Source: Fibrobacterota bacterium (lineage in GTDB: Bacteria; Fibrobacterota; Chitinivibrionia; Chitinivibrionales; FEN-1185). Taken from it: a DNA stretch of 64,000 nt. Position 1 is the stretch's first letter, and each line of letters opens with the position of its first letter. Below the pieces are notes generated by a model. The model was not told where the DNA came from. It made no database searches and saw only the letters and a list, made by a program, of their open reading frames with translations. The stretch spans positions 27,499 through 91,498 of the forward strand of contig PLWQ01000033.1 in the NCBI GenBank assembly GCA_003165595.1. The letters are read 5' to 3'. Position numbers and translations under genes: made by a program. Positions 45,197 to 54,663 of this stretch are shown in pieces.

Positions 45197-48100
45197 CTAT
45201 CGAGACATCATGGCCCTCATCACGTCCTCCAGCTCGGCCAGGTTGTACGGCTTCCGAATCGAAGCGTCGAACGCGAAATCGCGGGGCCGTGCAATCACCG
45301 GGTCGTCGGAATAGCCGCTTGATGCGACAATCTTGACAGTTGGTGCAAGCTTCCGGAGTTGATCCTTGGTTGCCGTGCCGCCCATTCCGCCGGGGACGGT
45401 GAGGTCGAGAATAACAACGTCGAACGGCTTGCCCGATTGTGCCGCGCTTTGGAATTCGTCAATCGCCTCCTGCCCGTGCGAGGCCACCGTCACGGCATAG
45501 CCCATGTTGCCGAGCATGGACTGCGCCACGTCACGGATGACATCCTCGTCGTCCATCACCAGCACCCGGCCGCTGCCCTTGAAACTGTTGCGTTGCTCAG
45601 CGACGTGCGCCGGCACCGCGGCCTTCCGGGACGCCGGAAGATAGATGGTGAACGTCGCGCCCATGCCCGGCCCGCTCTGCGCTTCGAGGGCGCCCTCATG
45701 CCGCTTCACAATAGAGTATGACGTTGCCAGCCCGAGGCCGCTACCTTTTTGTTTGGTGGTAAAAAACGGGTCAAAGATGCGCGATAGGTGCTCTTTGGCG
45801 ATGCCGACCCCCTGGTCGCAAATGGAAACGCGCACGTAATTGCCCGCCGCAAGCTCCAGTGGGATCTCCCCGTCTGCCGGGACGTTTTCGGCGGTTATCG
45901 CCACTTCGCCGCCCATGGGCATCGCATCGCGCGCATTGATGACGATATTGTCGAGCACCTGGCTAATCTGGTTTTCGTCAACGTCGCACAGCCACAGGTC
46001 GTCCGCCAGGTCGAACGTCGCCCTCACCGATGACCCGCTCAGGGCAAAATGCACCGCATCGCGGATAAGGGGAGACAGCGAGTGAGGCTTTCGCGATGGC
46101 GCGCCTCCCTTGGAAAAGGTGAGGAGCTGGCCGGTAAGATCCTTTGCCCGTCCGAACACCGAAAACGCCTTGTCGAGATAATCCGCTGCCTTGTCGTTTT
46201 TCTTCACGCTCGATTTTGCAAGGTCGAGGTACCCGAACAGCCCGCTGAGCAGGTTGTTGAAATCGTGCGCGATGCCGCCGGCGAGCACGCCCAGCGATTC
46301 CAGCTTCTGCGTATTTCGAAGCGCCAGATCCGCCTTGAGCTTCTCGGAAATATCGCGGAATACGAGCACAACGCCGATGACGACGCTGTCTTTGTCCCGG
46401 ATGGGCGCACCGCTGTCGGCAATGGGGATTTCGCGGCCGTCTTTACTGATGAGAACCGTGTGGTTGGCCAGGCCGACAACCAGTCCCGAACTCAGCACTT
46501 TCTCAACCGGGCTTTCGAAGGGCTGCCGGGTGTCTTCGTTGATAATATCGAAAACGCCGGACAGCGGCCTGCCCCGGGCTTCGGCAAAAGGAACGCCGGT
46601 GAGCTGCTCCGCCACCTTGTTCATGAGCGAGACGCGGCCGTCAACATCGGTGGCGATGACGGCGTCGCCGATGCTGCGGAGCGTCACCGCCAGACGTTCC
46701 TTTTCGGCAACCAGCGCGTCTTCGGCGCGTTTCTTCTCTGTGATATCCTCGAGAATCACCAGGCTGTATTGGTGCGTTCCCCGATCGTCGCGCAAGGATG
46801 ACAGGGTGAGTGATCCATACAGGGTTTCGCCCGACTTCTTGACATACCGTTTTTCTGTTTTATAAACGGGGATTTCACCGCGGATGAGCTGTCCTACCGC
46901 GACCGCGTCACCGGTGAGGTGGTCGGGATGAGTGATGTCCTTAAAGGTGAGCTTCAACAGCTCCTGCTCGGTATACCCGAGCATAGCGCAGAACGCGGGG
47001 TTTACCGCGACGAAGACATTGTTTTTGTCCGACAGCGCCTTGCCAAGCGAGCTCTGTTCAAAAATCCGCCTGAACTTCTCCTCGCTCTCCTTGAGCGCCT
47101 GTTCGGCCATGTACCGTTCCGATATATCCAGAATCGTAGTCACCCGCAAATTCCTGCCGCCAGTTTGCATTGTGCGGCCCCGGATTTCCACGGGAAATTC
47201 ACCGCCGCCCTTTCGAACCGCATGGAGTTCAATGGCGCCCGGTGTCTGCCGTTGCATGGTCGGGATAACCTTTTCGCGATCGGACGAAGCGACAAAGTCC
47301 CGAATCGGCTTGCCAATCACCTCCTCGCGGGTGAATCCGAACATGCGTGTCAGCTGGTCGTTAATGTCGATAATGAGCCCTTGTTCACTCAGACAAACCC
47401 CTTCGAAAGCGGCATCAGTCAAGGCCCGGAGCCGTGCCTCGCTTTCCCTGAGCAATTCCTCTGCTTGTTTCCATTCGCTGACGTCGCGGAACACCAGTAC
47501 CACGCCCAGAATATTTCCCTGAGCGTCGCGGATGGGCGCGCCGCTGTCTGCGATCGCGTGTTCGGTGCCATCCCGGGCGATGAGGGCGGTATGGTTGGCG
47601 AGGCCGACAACCGTTCCGTTTTTCAGCACCTTTTCAACCGGGTTTTCGCATTTTGCCCGGGTCTGCTCGTTGATAATATGGAAAACCTCGAACAGCGGCC
47701 GGCCCGCGGCCTCGGTTACCACCCAGCCCGTGAGCTGCTCGGCCACCCCGTTCATCAGGGCTATCTCGCCTTTGGTGTCCGTTGTTATCACGCCGTCGCC
47801 GATGCTGCGCAGTGTCACGAGCAGGCGCTCCTTTTCCGCGGCCAGCGACGCGGCGAGTTCCGATGTTTCCTTTTCCGCAAGATACAGGCGCTTGTACGCC
47901 TTCGACGACCGGTTTCGCTGAACCAGGGCGGTGACGACGCCGATCAACATGATAAGCAGAATGACCGCAACCATCGCGCGAACAAAAAGGGTCTGCGTGT
48001 CCGCGAACGCTTCGCTTTTGTCCAGCTTGGCGATCATGAACCAGGGCGTTCCGGGAATGGGCCGGGCAACGGCGAGCACGGGAACACCACGGTAGTCCCT

Positions 48101-48928
48101 GCCTTCCATGGCGCCCCTGAAACCGGCAATGGCCCTGGAAGCGGGAAGTGCCGTGTCGTCCAAAGGGAGCCTCAGCGTAAGCGCGGCGTGCCTTTTATGC
48201 CGCAGTCGGTTGAGGAATATAACGCTGTCACCTTCTTTACGAACAAGAAGCACTTCCGCCGTGGGGCTGGGCAAAGGCCACGACTGAATGATCGGGAACA
48301 GGAAGTTCTTGGGGTCTATGTCCAGATCAACCGCGCCAATGGACGCGGTGTCTTTGCCCGCACGCGGGTACACCGGGACTATGAGGTCGAAATGGAGGTC
48401 GTTGGGGCCGGTGCCGTCCCTATGCAAATCGGACAGCATGATCCTGTGCAGCGAGAGCGAGGAATCGAAAAGAGGGCGTATTCCGGGCGCAATAGCCATG
48501 GCAAAGGTGTCGGGAAACGACAGTATCTTCCCACCACGGGCATCGAACAGTGTTACCGAGCGGTAGTGCCCTGCAATGACGAGCTGCGAAAGCCATTTGG
48601 AAAGCTCGGTCTTCGATGCTGCATCACGCACCGAACGGAAATGTTTTTCGAGAAGCAAGGAAACAAACGGATCACACCTGATCATCTCCGCATCCGTAAG
48701 CCGCTCATTCCGCCAGTTGATTATCTGGCCCGCTTTCAGGTCCGCGATCGTTGAAAGCTCGGCTTGTGCTTCCCGCTTGATCGCTTTTTCACGCTGCGTG
48801 TAGAACAGCCAGCCCAGGCCGATGATGCATAGCGAAAGGACAGCAAAAACGGAGATGAGAAAACCAGGACTTCCGCCGAAATTGACCGGAGATTGCAGAG
48901 CCGGAGGCATGGATTTGTTACGCGTCAT
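45197..48928 (-). CDS. Multi-PAS hybrid sensor histidine kinase
   Basis: A 1243-residue membrane hybrid kinase. Order: transmembrane helix (about 24-43), periplasmic dCache-like sensor (about 45-310), second helix (about 316-338), four PAS domains (about 360-870), HisKA with phosphoacceptor His about 888 in GVLAGGIAHDFNNLL, HATPase with N-box LDNIVINARDAMP, then CDQGVGI and GSGLGL, and a C-terminal receiver with Asp about 1175 (VILDLTVPGG) and Lys about 1226 (IRKPY). PAS 1 and PAS 4 are near-duplicates (VTLRSIGDxVIxTDxxG...MNxVAEQLTG). The second ATG (48928) is chosen as GAGGAG is well spaced. It may phosphorylate its own receiver; target unknown. Confidence 0.93.
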   Translation of the reverse strand: MTRNKSMPPALQSPVNFGGSPGFLISVFAVLSLCIIGLGWLFYTQREKAIKREAQAELSTIADLKAGQIINWRNERLTDAEMIRCDPFVSLLLEKHFRSVRDAASKTELSKWLSQLVIAGHYRSVTLFDARGGKILSFPDTFAMAIAPGIRPLFDSSLSLHRIMLSDLHRDGTGPNDLHFDLIVPVYPRAGKDTASIGAVDLDIDPKNFLFPIIQSWPLPSPTAEVLLVRKEGDSVIFLNRLRHKRHAALTLRLPLDDTALPASRAIAGFRGAMEGRDYRGVPVLAVARPIPGTPWFMIAKLDKSEAFADTQTLFVRAMVAVILLIMLIGVVTALVQRNRSSKAYKRLYLAEKETSELAASLAAEKERLLVTLRSIGDGVITTDTKGEIALMNGVAEQLTGWVVTEAAGRPLFEVFHIINEQTRAKCENPVEKVLKNGTVVGLANHTALIARDGTEHAIADSGAPIRDAQGNILGVVLVFRDVSEWKQAEELLRESEARLRALTDAAFEGVCLSEQGLIIDINDQLTRMFGFTREEVIGKPIRDFVASSDREKVIPTMQRQTPGAIELHAVRKGGGEFPVEIRGRTMQTGGRNLRVTTILDISERYMAEQALKESEEKFRRIFEQSSLGKALSDKNNVFVAVNPAFCAMLGYTEQELLKLTFKDITHPDHLTGDAVAVGQLIRGEIPVYKTEKRYVKKSGETLYGSLTLSSLRDDRGTHQYSLVILEDITEKKRAEDALVAEKERLAVTLRSIGDAVIATDVDGRVSLMNKVAEQLTGVPFAEARGRPLSGVFDIINEDTRQPFESPVEKVLSSGLVVGLANHTVLISKDGREIPIADSGAPIRDKDSVVIGVVLVFRDISEKLKADLALRNTQKLESLGVLAGGIAHDFNNLLSGLFGYLDLAKSSVKKNDKAADYLDKAFSVFGRAKDLTGQLLTFSKGGAPSRKPHSLSPLIRDAVHFALSGSSVRATFDLADDLWLCDVDENQISQVLDNIVINARDAMPMGGEVAITAENVPADGEIPLELAAGNYVRVSICDQGVGIAKEHLSRIFDPFFTTKQKGSGLGLATSYSIVKRHEGALEAQSGPGMGATFTIYLPASRKAAVPAHVAEQRNSFKGSGRVLVMDDEDVIRDVAQSMLGNMGYAVTVASHGQEAIDEFQSAAQSGKPFDVVILDLTVPGGMGGTATKDQLRKLAPTVKIVASSGYSDDPVIARPRDFAFDASIRKPYNLAELEDVMRAMMSR

Positions 48929-49186
48929 CGGCATCTCCTCGCATGCTTTGACGCCTGCCGGGCGGCAGGTGCCGGGGAAAGGATTCTATGCTAATATAAG
49001 CATTAGGAGTCCGGAATGAAATCATTTGTTGGAGCGTGATTCTTGCCCCACCGCACTCTATCACCAGTGTCTGTCGTTGCCTGCATTCGAAAGCAACCAA
49101 TCGACGCGCTTATTCCGGCCAAGTCCGAAATAGTATATTAGGTCCTTTGTGCCGGCACTCATTAAAAATTGACGGACTGGAATCAT

Positions 49187-50491
49187 ATGGACCCTATTAC
49201 GCTCCTCCCCGCTTTTGCCAGGGTCGGGGCATCGTTCCTGGGCATTCTTGTCGCCTACCGCTTCGGGCTCGGGCTCGGCTACTCGATACTCCTTTTCGCC
49301 TCCATATTGACATTGTGGACCGGCGCCGGACTCGCCGGCGTCGCATTCCAGGCCCGCATGATGGCATCGCCGGAAAACTATCTGCTGCTTGCCGTTGTCC
49401 TGATGCTGTTGTTTTTTACCGAAGCGCTCGATAAAACCGGCAGAATGCGGCGCACCATCGATGCTCTGGAAGCATGGCTCAAGAGTCCGCGGCTTCTGCT
49501 TGCAGGTTTTCCCGCCCTCGTGGGGCTGCTGCCCATGCCGGGTGGCGCCCTGTTCTCCGCGCCGCTCGTTGCAGCGGTGGACAAGGACAACCGGCTCCAG
49601 CCTGCTCACAAGGTGGCCATCAATTACTGGTTCAGGCATATCTGGGAATACTGGTGGCCGCTGTATCCGGGGATAATTCTGGCGATCAAGTACTCTGGAA
49701 TTTCATCCGCGCTGTTCTTTCTGATCCAGATGCCCTACACCGTCGTTTCCGCGGCGGCGGGATTTTTCTTTATTATGCGGAAAGTGGATGAACCGCAAGG
49801 CGGCGTATCGCTGGGCACACTCGATATCCGTGCTGCCGTGTCGGCGCTATGGCCCATTGCGATACTGGTTGTCCTGTCGCTTGCCGGATCGTTTGCGCTC
49901 CCGGCCATTGGAATGACAAGGACCCTTGCAAATATGGTGGGCATGGTTGCAGGGTTGGTTGTAGGACTTGTCGCTGTGTTTGCCGGGAAGCCTGCCGCGC
50001 TCGGCCGCGCGGCGACCATGTTTGCAAAAAAGAATACCTGGGACATGATGCTGCTCGTGCTCGGAATCCAGGTGTTTTCCGCGGCGCTTACCTGTCCGCT
50101 TAACGGCGGGACGCACACGACTCTTGTCACCGGCATGCGAGATGAGTTTCTTTCCATGGGAATACCTATGGGGCTCGTTATCGCGCTCATACCGTTTATC
50201 TCCGGCGCCGTGACGGGCGTGGCATTCGGTTTTGTGGGTGCGAGTTTTCCCATCGTGTTCGCCCTGCTCGGCACGTCACCCGCCCTTCATGTCGTGTGCG
50301 CGGCGACGGTATTCGCCTTCGGGTGCGGATACGTGGGCATGCTCCTGTCGCCGGTGCACATCTGTTTCGTGGTGACAAACGAATACTTCAAAACAGGGCT
50401 GTATAGCTCGTACCGGTACATTCTCGCGCCCGCGCTTGCCGTGCTTGCGGCATGTTTGATCATGTCGGGCGTGTATTATTATCTCCTTTAA
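49187..50491 (+). CDS. DUF401 integral membrane protein
   Basis: A 434-residue membrane protein with about 10-12 helices, matching the DUF401 family. Signatures are MPGGALFSAPLVAAVD, INYWFRHIWEYWWPLYPGIILA and, near the end, FGCGYVGMLLSPVHICFVVTNEYF. The family is related to the ion-transporter superfamily and its substrate is unknown. ATG 49187 is chosen over TTG 49169. It is divergent from the hybrid kinase and runs into the reductase gene 10 nt downstream. Confidence 0.87.
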   Translation: MDPITLLPAFARVGASFLGILVAYRFGLGLGYSILLFASILTLWTGAGLAGVAFQARMMASPENYLLLAVVLMLLFFTEALDKTGRMRRTIDALEAWLKSPRLLLAGFPALVGLLPMPGGALFSAPLVAAVDKDNRLQPAHKVAINYWFRHIWEYWWPLYPGIILAIKYSGISSALFFLIQMPYTVVSAAAGFFFIMRKVDEPQGGVSLGTLDIRAAVSALWPIAILVVLSLAGSFALPAIGMTRTLANMVGMVAGLVVGLVAVFAGKPAALGRAATMFAKKNTWDMMLLVLGIQVFSAALTCPLNGGTHTTLVTGMRDEFLSMGIPMGLVIALIPFISGAVTGVAFGFVGASFPIVFALLGTSPALHVVCAATVFAFGCGYVGMLLSPVHICFVVTNEYFKTGLYSSYRYILAPALAVLAACLIMSGVYYYLL

Positions 50492-50501
50492 TGGGAGGCC
50501 T

Positions 50502-51407
50502 ATGAAGAAACTCCTGGTTACCGGTGCATCCGGATTTCTCGGGTACAACGTGTGCGCGGTCGCGCGCGATTCGTGGGACGTATTCGGAACGTTTCACAAG
50601 CATCCCATGGCTATGGACAACGTAAAAACCCTGCAGGTCGATCTTGCCGACCAGGAACCGCTCTCCATCATCTTACGCGACATCCGGCCCGACGCGGTGA
50701 TCCACTGCGCGGCAAATCCCGATCCGAATTATTGTCAGCAGAATCCGGCCACATCGTACCGGAACAATGTGCAGGCGTCAATCGTGGTCGCCTCACTGTG
50801 CGCCAAGCAGGGCATTGCCTGCGTGTACACGTCGACCGACCTGGTGTTCGGCGGCGACAGGGCGCCCTACGACGAACTGTGCCCCACGGGCCCCATAAGC
50901 GTCTACGGAGAACACAAAGTAGCGGCCGAAAAGGGCATGACCGAGGCATATCCCGATGTTACCGTCTGCCGCATGCCGCTCATGTTCGGCGACGCGCCGC
51001 CGCCTGCAAAAAGTTTCATTCAGCCCATGATTTCCGCTCTTGTCAACGATCGGGAGCTGAGGCTCTTTTCCGACGAGCACCGCACGCCGGTAAGCGGCGT
51101 TACCGCGGCCCGGGGTCTGCTCCTCGCGCTCGAGATGTCTCCCGGACTCCTGCATCTTGGCGGAAGGGAACGGATTTCCCGGTATGATTTCGGCCGTCTG
51201 CTCGCCGCGGCGCTCGGCAGGGATGGTGCCGCACTCGTGCCAGCGCTGCAGAAAGAGCTTGCGTTTCCCGCGCCGCGGCCCAGGGATGTTTCGCTCACGA
51301 GCGAAAAGGCGTTTGATCTCGGATACGATCCGAAACCGCTTGCGGAACAACTTGCGGAGTTGGAATGCGTAAGGTCGGCCGGAAGGACCCGCAATCCGGC
51401 CTCATAG
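50502..51407 (+). CDS. dTDP-4-dehydrorhamnose reductase-like SDR
   Basis: A 301-residue extended SDR of the RmlD type. The N-terminal Rossmann motif VTGASGFLGYNV, the CAANPDPNYC segment, the STDLVFGGDRAPYDE motif and catalytic YGEHK (Tyr and Lys) are present, as is the substrate-domain pattern VCRMPLMFG. GGGAGG precedes ATG 50502, 10 nt after DUF401, so the two are one transcript. RmlD enzymes make dTDP-L-rhamnose, but this protein stands away from other rml genes and could act on a related dTDP-sugar or other substrate. Confidence 0.82.
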   Translation: MKKLLVTGASGFLGYNVCAVARDSWDVFGTFHKHPMAMDNVKTLQVDLADQEPLSIILRDIRPDAVIHCAANPDPNYCQQNPATSYRNNVQASIVVASLCAKQGIACVYTSTDLVFGGDRAPYDELCPTGPISVYGEHKVAAEKGMTEAYPDVTVCRMPLMFGDAPPPAKSFIQPMISALVNDRELRLFSDEHRTPVSGVTAARGLLLALEMSPGLLHLGGRERISRYDFGRLLAAALGRDGAALVPALQKELAFPAPRPRDVSLTSEKAFDLGYDPKPLAEQLAELECVRSAGRTRNPAS

Positions 51408-51472
51408 TCGCGCTGGAGGCAACCGTCCGGGCGCCTCTTCACAGATGCGTCGGCATGCAGCCGCGGGGGAGG

Positions 51473-52060
51473 TCAGGACTCAACTGCGGGGCTTGCCATA
51501 CCCCAGTTGGAGGGGAACACGCCGGTGGGACATATCGCCTGGCAGTCCATGCATTTCTTGCAGGTGTCGTCGTACCGGGACAGCGGAATCCATGCCACTT
51601 CACGGTGAACGCCGCGTCCCACGAACCCGATGCAGTCCGCCTTTTTCACTTCTTGACAATAGCGAACACACAGCCCGCACAGAACGCAGTACTCCAGTGA
51701 CCGTTTGTACCGTGAGCGGGAGACTCCGTAGCGCCGGGCGTAACGCTGAATGTCGGTATTCTCGTGCAAAGAAGCGAACAGGATCTCCAGCACCAGCTTT
51801 CTGGCCCGTTGCACGCGCGGGGAGTCGGTTTCCACGGTGAGGCCGTTCTTGACGTAATATCCGCACGAAGCCACCAGCTGCGAGCGGGCGCCCTGTTTCA
51901 ATTCAACAAGGCACAGTCTGCAACTGCCGTGAGGCAGCAGGTCCTTGTGATGGCAGAGCGTGGGAACGTCGATGCCGAGCGATCGTGCGGCATCCAGAAT
52001 GGTTTCACCGCTGCGGGCCTCGACGGATTTTCCGTCTATGGTCAGTGTGATGGAGTTCAT
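51473..52060 (-). CDS. HoxU/NuoG-N-like 2Fe-2S/4Fe-4S protein
   Basis: A 195-residue iron-sulfur protein. The N-terminal plant-type [2Fe-2S] domain has LCHHKDLLPHGSCRLCLVEL and a later Cys (VASCGYY). A NuoG-type [4Fe-4S]-binding domain follows, but its usual His-Cys3 ligands are missing (the segment reads LHENTDIQRYARRYG). Two ferredoxin clusters remain: CVLCGLCVRYCQEV and CKKCMDCQAICP. ATG 52060 is preceded by AGG and starts MNSITLTIDGK; the longer frame is rejected. It transfers electrons between the flavoprotein and an acceptor. The gene is last in the NADH module. Confidence 0.83.
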   Translation of the reverse strand: MNSITLTIDGKSVEARSGETILDAARSLGIDVPTLCHHKDLLPHGSCRLCLVELKQGARSQLVASCGYYVKNGLTVETDSPRVQRARKLVLEILFASLHENTDIQRYARRYGVSRSRYKRSLEYCVLCGLCVRYCQEVKKADCIGFVGRGVHREVAWIPLSRYDDTCKKCMDCQAICPTGVFPSNWGMASPAVES

Positions 52061-52097
52061 ACAACCTGCACGATCCTGCTGGCCCGGAAAGGCCCTG

Positions 52098-53981
52098 CTA
52101 TTGCTTTTGTAAATTTGCAAGCGAAGACGCGGGCGACATCTTGGTCACTGCGCCGAACTTTGACGGGCACACCTCCAGACAGACTCCGCACTTGATGCAC
52201 AGCGCCTGATCGATGCGGTGGGCCGACTTGGCAACGCCACCGATCGCGCAAACGGGGCACTGTTTGCGGCAGAGCCCGCATCCCGTGCATTTCGCCGCGG
52301 CGATGTGAAACGCAATAAGCGATTTGCAGGCCAGGGCGCTGCAGCGCTTTTGAAAAATGTGCTCCTCGTATTCCTTCCTGAAATACCGCAGCGTGCTCAT
52401 CACCGGGTTAGCGGCGGAACTGCCCAGCCCGCACAGCGACGCTTCGGACAGGAGCACGGCGATGTCTTCCAGAAAGTCAAGGTCGTCGGGTTTGCCCTGC
52501 CCTTTCACGATGCGATTGAGAATCGACGACATTTCGGAGATGCCCTCGCGGCATGGCAGGCATTTTCCGCATGATTCCTCCTTGAGGAAATCGACGAAGT
52601 ACCTCGCGACGTCAACCATGCACGAATCGTCGTCCATCACGATCATGCCGCCGGAGCCCATCATGGAGCCGAGCCCGGCAAGCGTGTCGAAATCCACCTT
52701 CGCGTCGAGGTGCTGCGCCGGGATGCAGCCGCCGGAAGGGCCGCCCGTCTGGACCGCCTTGAAGGTCTTGCCGTTCTGCATCCCGCCGCCGATATCGAAA
52801 ACGATCTGCCGCAACGTGGCGCCCATGGGCACTTCAACGAGCCCGGTATTTCTCACCTTGCCAACCAGCGAGAAAATCTTGGTCCCCGTGCTCGCGGCGG
52901 TGCCGGCTGACGAAAACCAGTCGGCGCCTTTTGCCACTATCAAGGGAACATTTGCCCACGTTTCCACATTGTTAAGCGTAGTGGGTTTTCCCCTCAGGCC
53001 GCTCTCGGACATGCGGACATATTTGAGCCGCGGCTCGCCCACATGGCCTTCAATAGCCGAGAGAAGCGCGCTGGATTCTCCCGAAACAAACGCGCCGGCG
53101 CCCTGGTGAATGCCAACGCGAAAAGAGAAAGGCGAACCCAGAATGTTGTCCCCGAGAAGTCCTTTTTCCTCGGCTTGAGCAATTGCCCGCCGGGCGTTTT
53201 CGAGCGCCAGGGGGTACTCCTGCCTGATGTAGAAATAGCCCTGGGCCGCGCCGACGGCGTAGGCGCCGATCAGGAGCCCTTCCAGCACCGAATGGGGATT
53301 TCCTTCCAGCAGGCTTCGGTCCATGTAGGCGCCGGGATCGCCCTCGTCGCCATTGACAACCACATATTTTACGGGATCGGCAGCGCTTCGAGTCGCTTCC
53401 CATTTTGTCGCGGTTGGAAAGCCGCCGCCGCCGCGCCCCCGAAGGCCGGCTTTCCGAATCTCTTCGATCACCTGCTGCGGCGTCAGGGAAAAGAGCGCGC
53501 GCGCCAGAGCCGCGTACCCGCCGCATCCGATGTAGTCGTTGATGTCGGTCGGGTCCAACACGGTGTTGTTGGCCAGCAGGCGCCGTTTCTGATGGGCGTA
53601 GAACGGAATCTCGGAATGCCGGGCGAAAAGCTTTCCGCCGTCCCGCCAGACAAGATCTTCCACCACAAGGCCGTTCTCAACGGTTTTCGAAACAATTTCC
53701 GGAATGCGCTCCGGGGTAACGCTCAGATAGCAGATCTCAGAGGGGAACACGATGAGAATGGGGCCGCGCTCACAAAAACCGTGGCAGCCGGTCCGTTTGA
53801 CAGTCACATTTCTCAGCCCGCGTTTCGCAAGCTCGGCACTAAGCGCATCAAAGACTTTCTTCGATCCGTTCGCGCCGCACCCGGTTCCGCAGCACAGGGA
53901 AAGCGTCACGCCGGCCTTGTTTCCCTCAGCGACACGCTGCCGGAGGTTTTCGAGATCTTGCGCTGACGCCAATTTGTTCAC
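52098..53981 (-). CDS. NuoF/HoxF/HydB-like NADH-oxidising flavoprotein
   Basis: A 627-residue fusion: N-terminal thioredoxin-like [2Fe-2S] domain (about 25-115; CCGTGCG and GCHGFC), FMN/NADH domain (GLRGRGGGGFPTATKW about 175, then GDEGDPGAYMDRSLLEGNPHS), SLBB, an ESCGKCLPCREG [4Fe-4S] site (about 460), and two C-terminal ferredoxin clusters (CTGCGLCRKQCP, CIKCGVCLEVCP). This is the HydB or formate-dehydrogenase-beta architecture of NAD-linked, often electron-bifurcating complexes. It starts with GTG, 9 nt after the NuoE-like gene. The partner enzyme is not in the window. Confidence 0.9.
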   Translation of the reverse strand: MNKLASAQDLENLRQRVAEGNKAGVTLSLCCGTGCGANGSKKVFDALSAELAKRGLRNVTVKRTGCHGFCERGPILIVFPSEICYLSVTPERIPEIVSKTVENGLVVEDLVWRDGGKLFARHSEIPFYAHQKRRLLANNTVLDPTDINDYIGCGGYAALARALFSLTPQQVIEEIRKAGLRGRGGGGFPTATKWEATRSAADPVKYVVVNGDEGDPGAYMDRSLLEGNPHSVLEGLLIGAYAVGAAQGYFYIRQEYPLALENARRAIAQAEEKGLLGDNILGSPFSFRVGIHQGAGAFVSGESSALLSAIEGHVGEPRLKYVRMSESGLRGKPTTLNNVETWANVPLIVAKGADWFSSAGTAASTGTKIFSLVGKVRNTGLVEVPMGATLRQIVFDIGGGMQNGKTFKAVQTGGPSGGCIPAQHLDAKVDFDTLAGLGSMMGSGGMIVMDDDSCMVDVARYFVDFLKEESCGKCLPCREGISEMSSILNRIVKGQGKPDDLDFLEDIAVLLSEASLCGLGSSAANPVMSTLRYFRKEYEEHIFQKRCSALACKSLIAFHIAAAKCTGCGLCRKQCPVCAIGGVAKSAHRIDQALCIKCGVCLEVCPSKFGAVTKMSPASSLANLQKQ

Positions 53982-53990
53982 GGCCGTTCC

Positions 53991-54461
53991 TTACTTGTAT
54001 TGGCCCAGAATCCTGTCGAAATCAGAATTCGACGGATTACTGAAGTACGATTCGTCGATTGCAATCACCGGGCCCAGGGCGCAGCAACCCATGCAGTTTA
54101 CGGTCAGGAGCGTAAACCTGCCGTCGCTTGAGGTTCCGCCCGACTTGACGCCCAGTTTCCGGGAAATCCGGTCGAGCAGCGTGGGCGCTCCGCGCACGTG
54201 GCACGCAGTGCCCAGGCACACGGTGACGAGATGTCTGCCGCGCTCGGTGAGGCTGAAGGCTTTGTAGAATGTGGCGATCTCGTACACTCTGGGCAGCGGC
54301 ACATGGAGACGTTCCGCGATATGTTCCAGGGATTCTCCGGAAAGCCAGCGGTTTTCCTTCTGCACGTCGAGAAGTATCTGGATGAGTGTGCCGCGCTCGC
54401 CGCCGTAGCGGTTTATGATTTTGTCGACAAGCGCGAACGCGGATGCGCCATCATCGGTCAC
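53991..54461 (-). CDS. NuoE/HydC-like [2Fe-2S] subunit
   Basis: A 156-residue thioredoxin-like [2Fe-2S] protein. The N-terminal helical part has ILLDVQKENRWLSGESLEHIAERL and IATFYKAFSL, and the ligands are VCLGTACHVRG with its Cys pair and NCMGCCALGP with the second pair. It has a GTG start after GGAGGA. It is the first gene of the three-gene module and would take part in NAD(H) oxidation together with the flavoprotein. Confidence 0.9.
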   Translation of the reverse strand: MTDDGASAFALVDKIINRYGGERGTLIQILLDVQKENRWLSGESLEHIAERLHVPLPRVYEIATFYKAFSLTERGRHLVTVCLGTACHVRGAPTLLDRISRKLGVKSGGTSSDGRFTLLTVNCMGCCALGPVIAIDESYFSNPSNSDFDRILGQYK

Positions 54462-54663
54462 AAAGTCCTCCAGGACGAAAGTTCTAGAATATACTTCGCC
54501 AGCAAGAATGGTAGTGGCATTTGGGATTCCGCGGCAGGTCTTTAATCATATCCTGCGCTGGGATACCGCAGGGCGCGACAAAGATTCGCAACGGTTTCGA
54601 GAGGGGAGTATTTTGGGAGGAATAAGCCCGCCGCAGGCGGGTTAAGGAAAGGACGTCGTTTTC

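Noticed and set aside
46919-48754. A 611-codon open frame on the plus strand
   Set aside because: It lies entirely antisense to the hybrid kinase, has no family likeness, and arises from the GC-biased third positions of the kinase gene.
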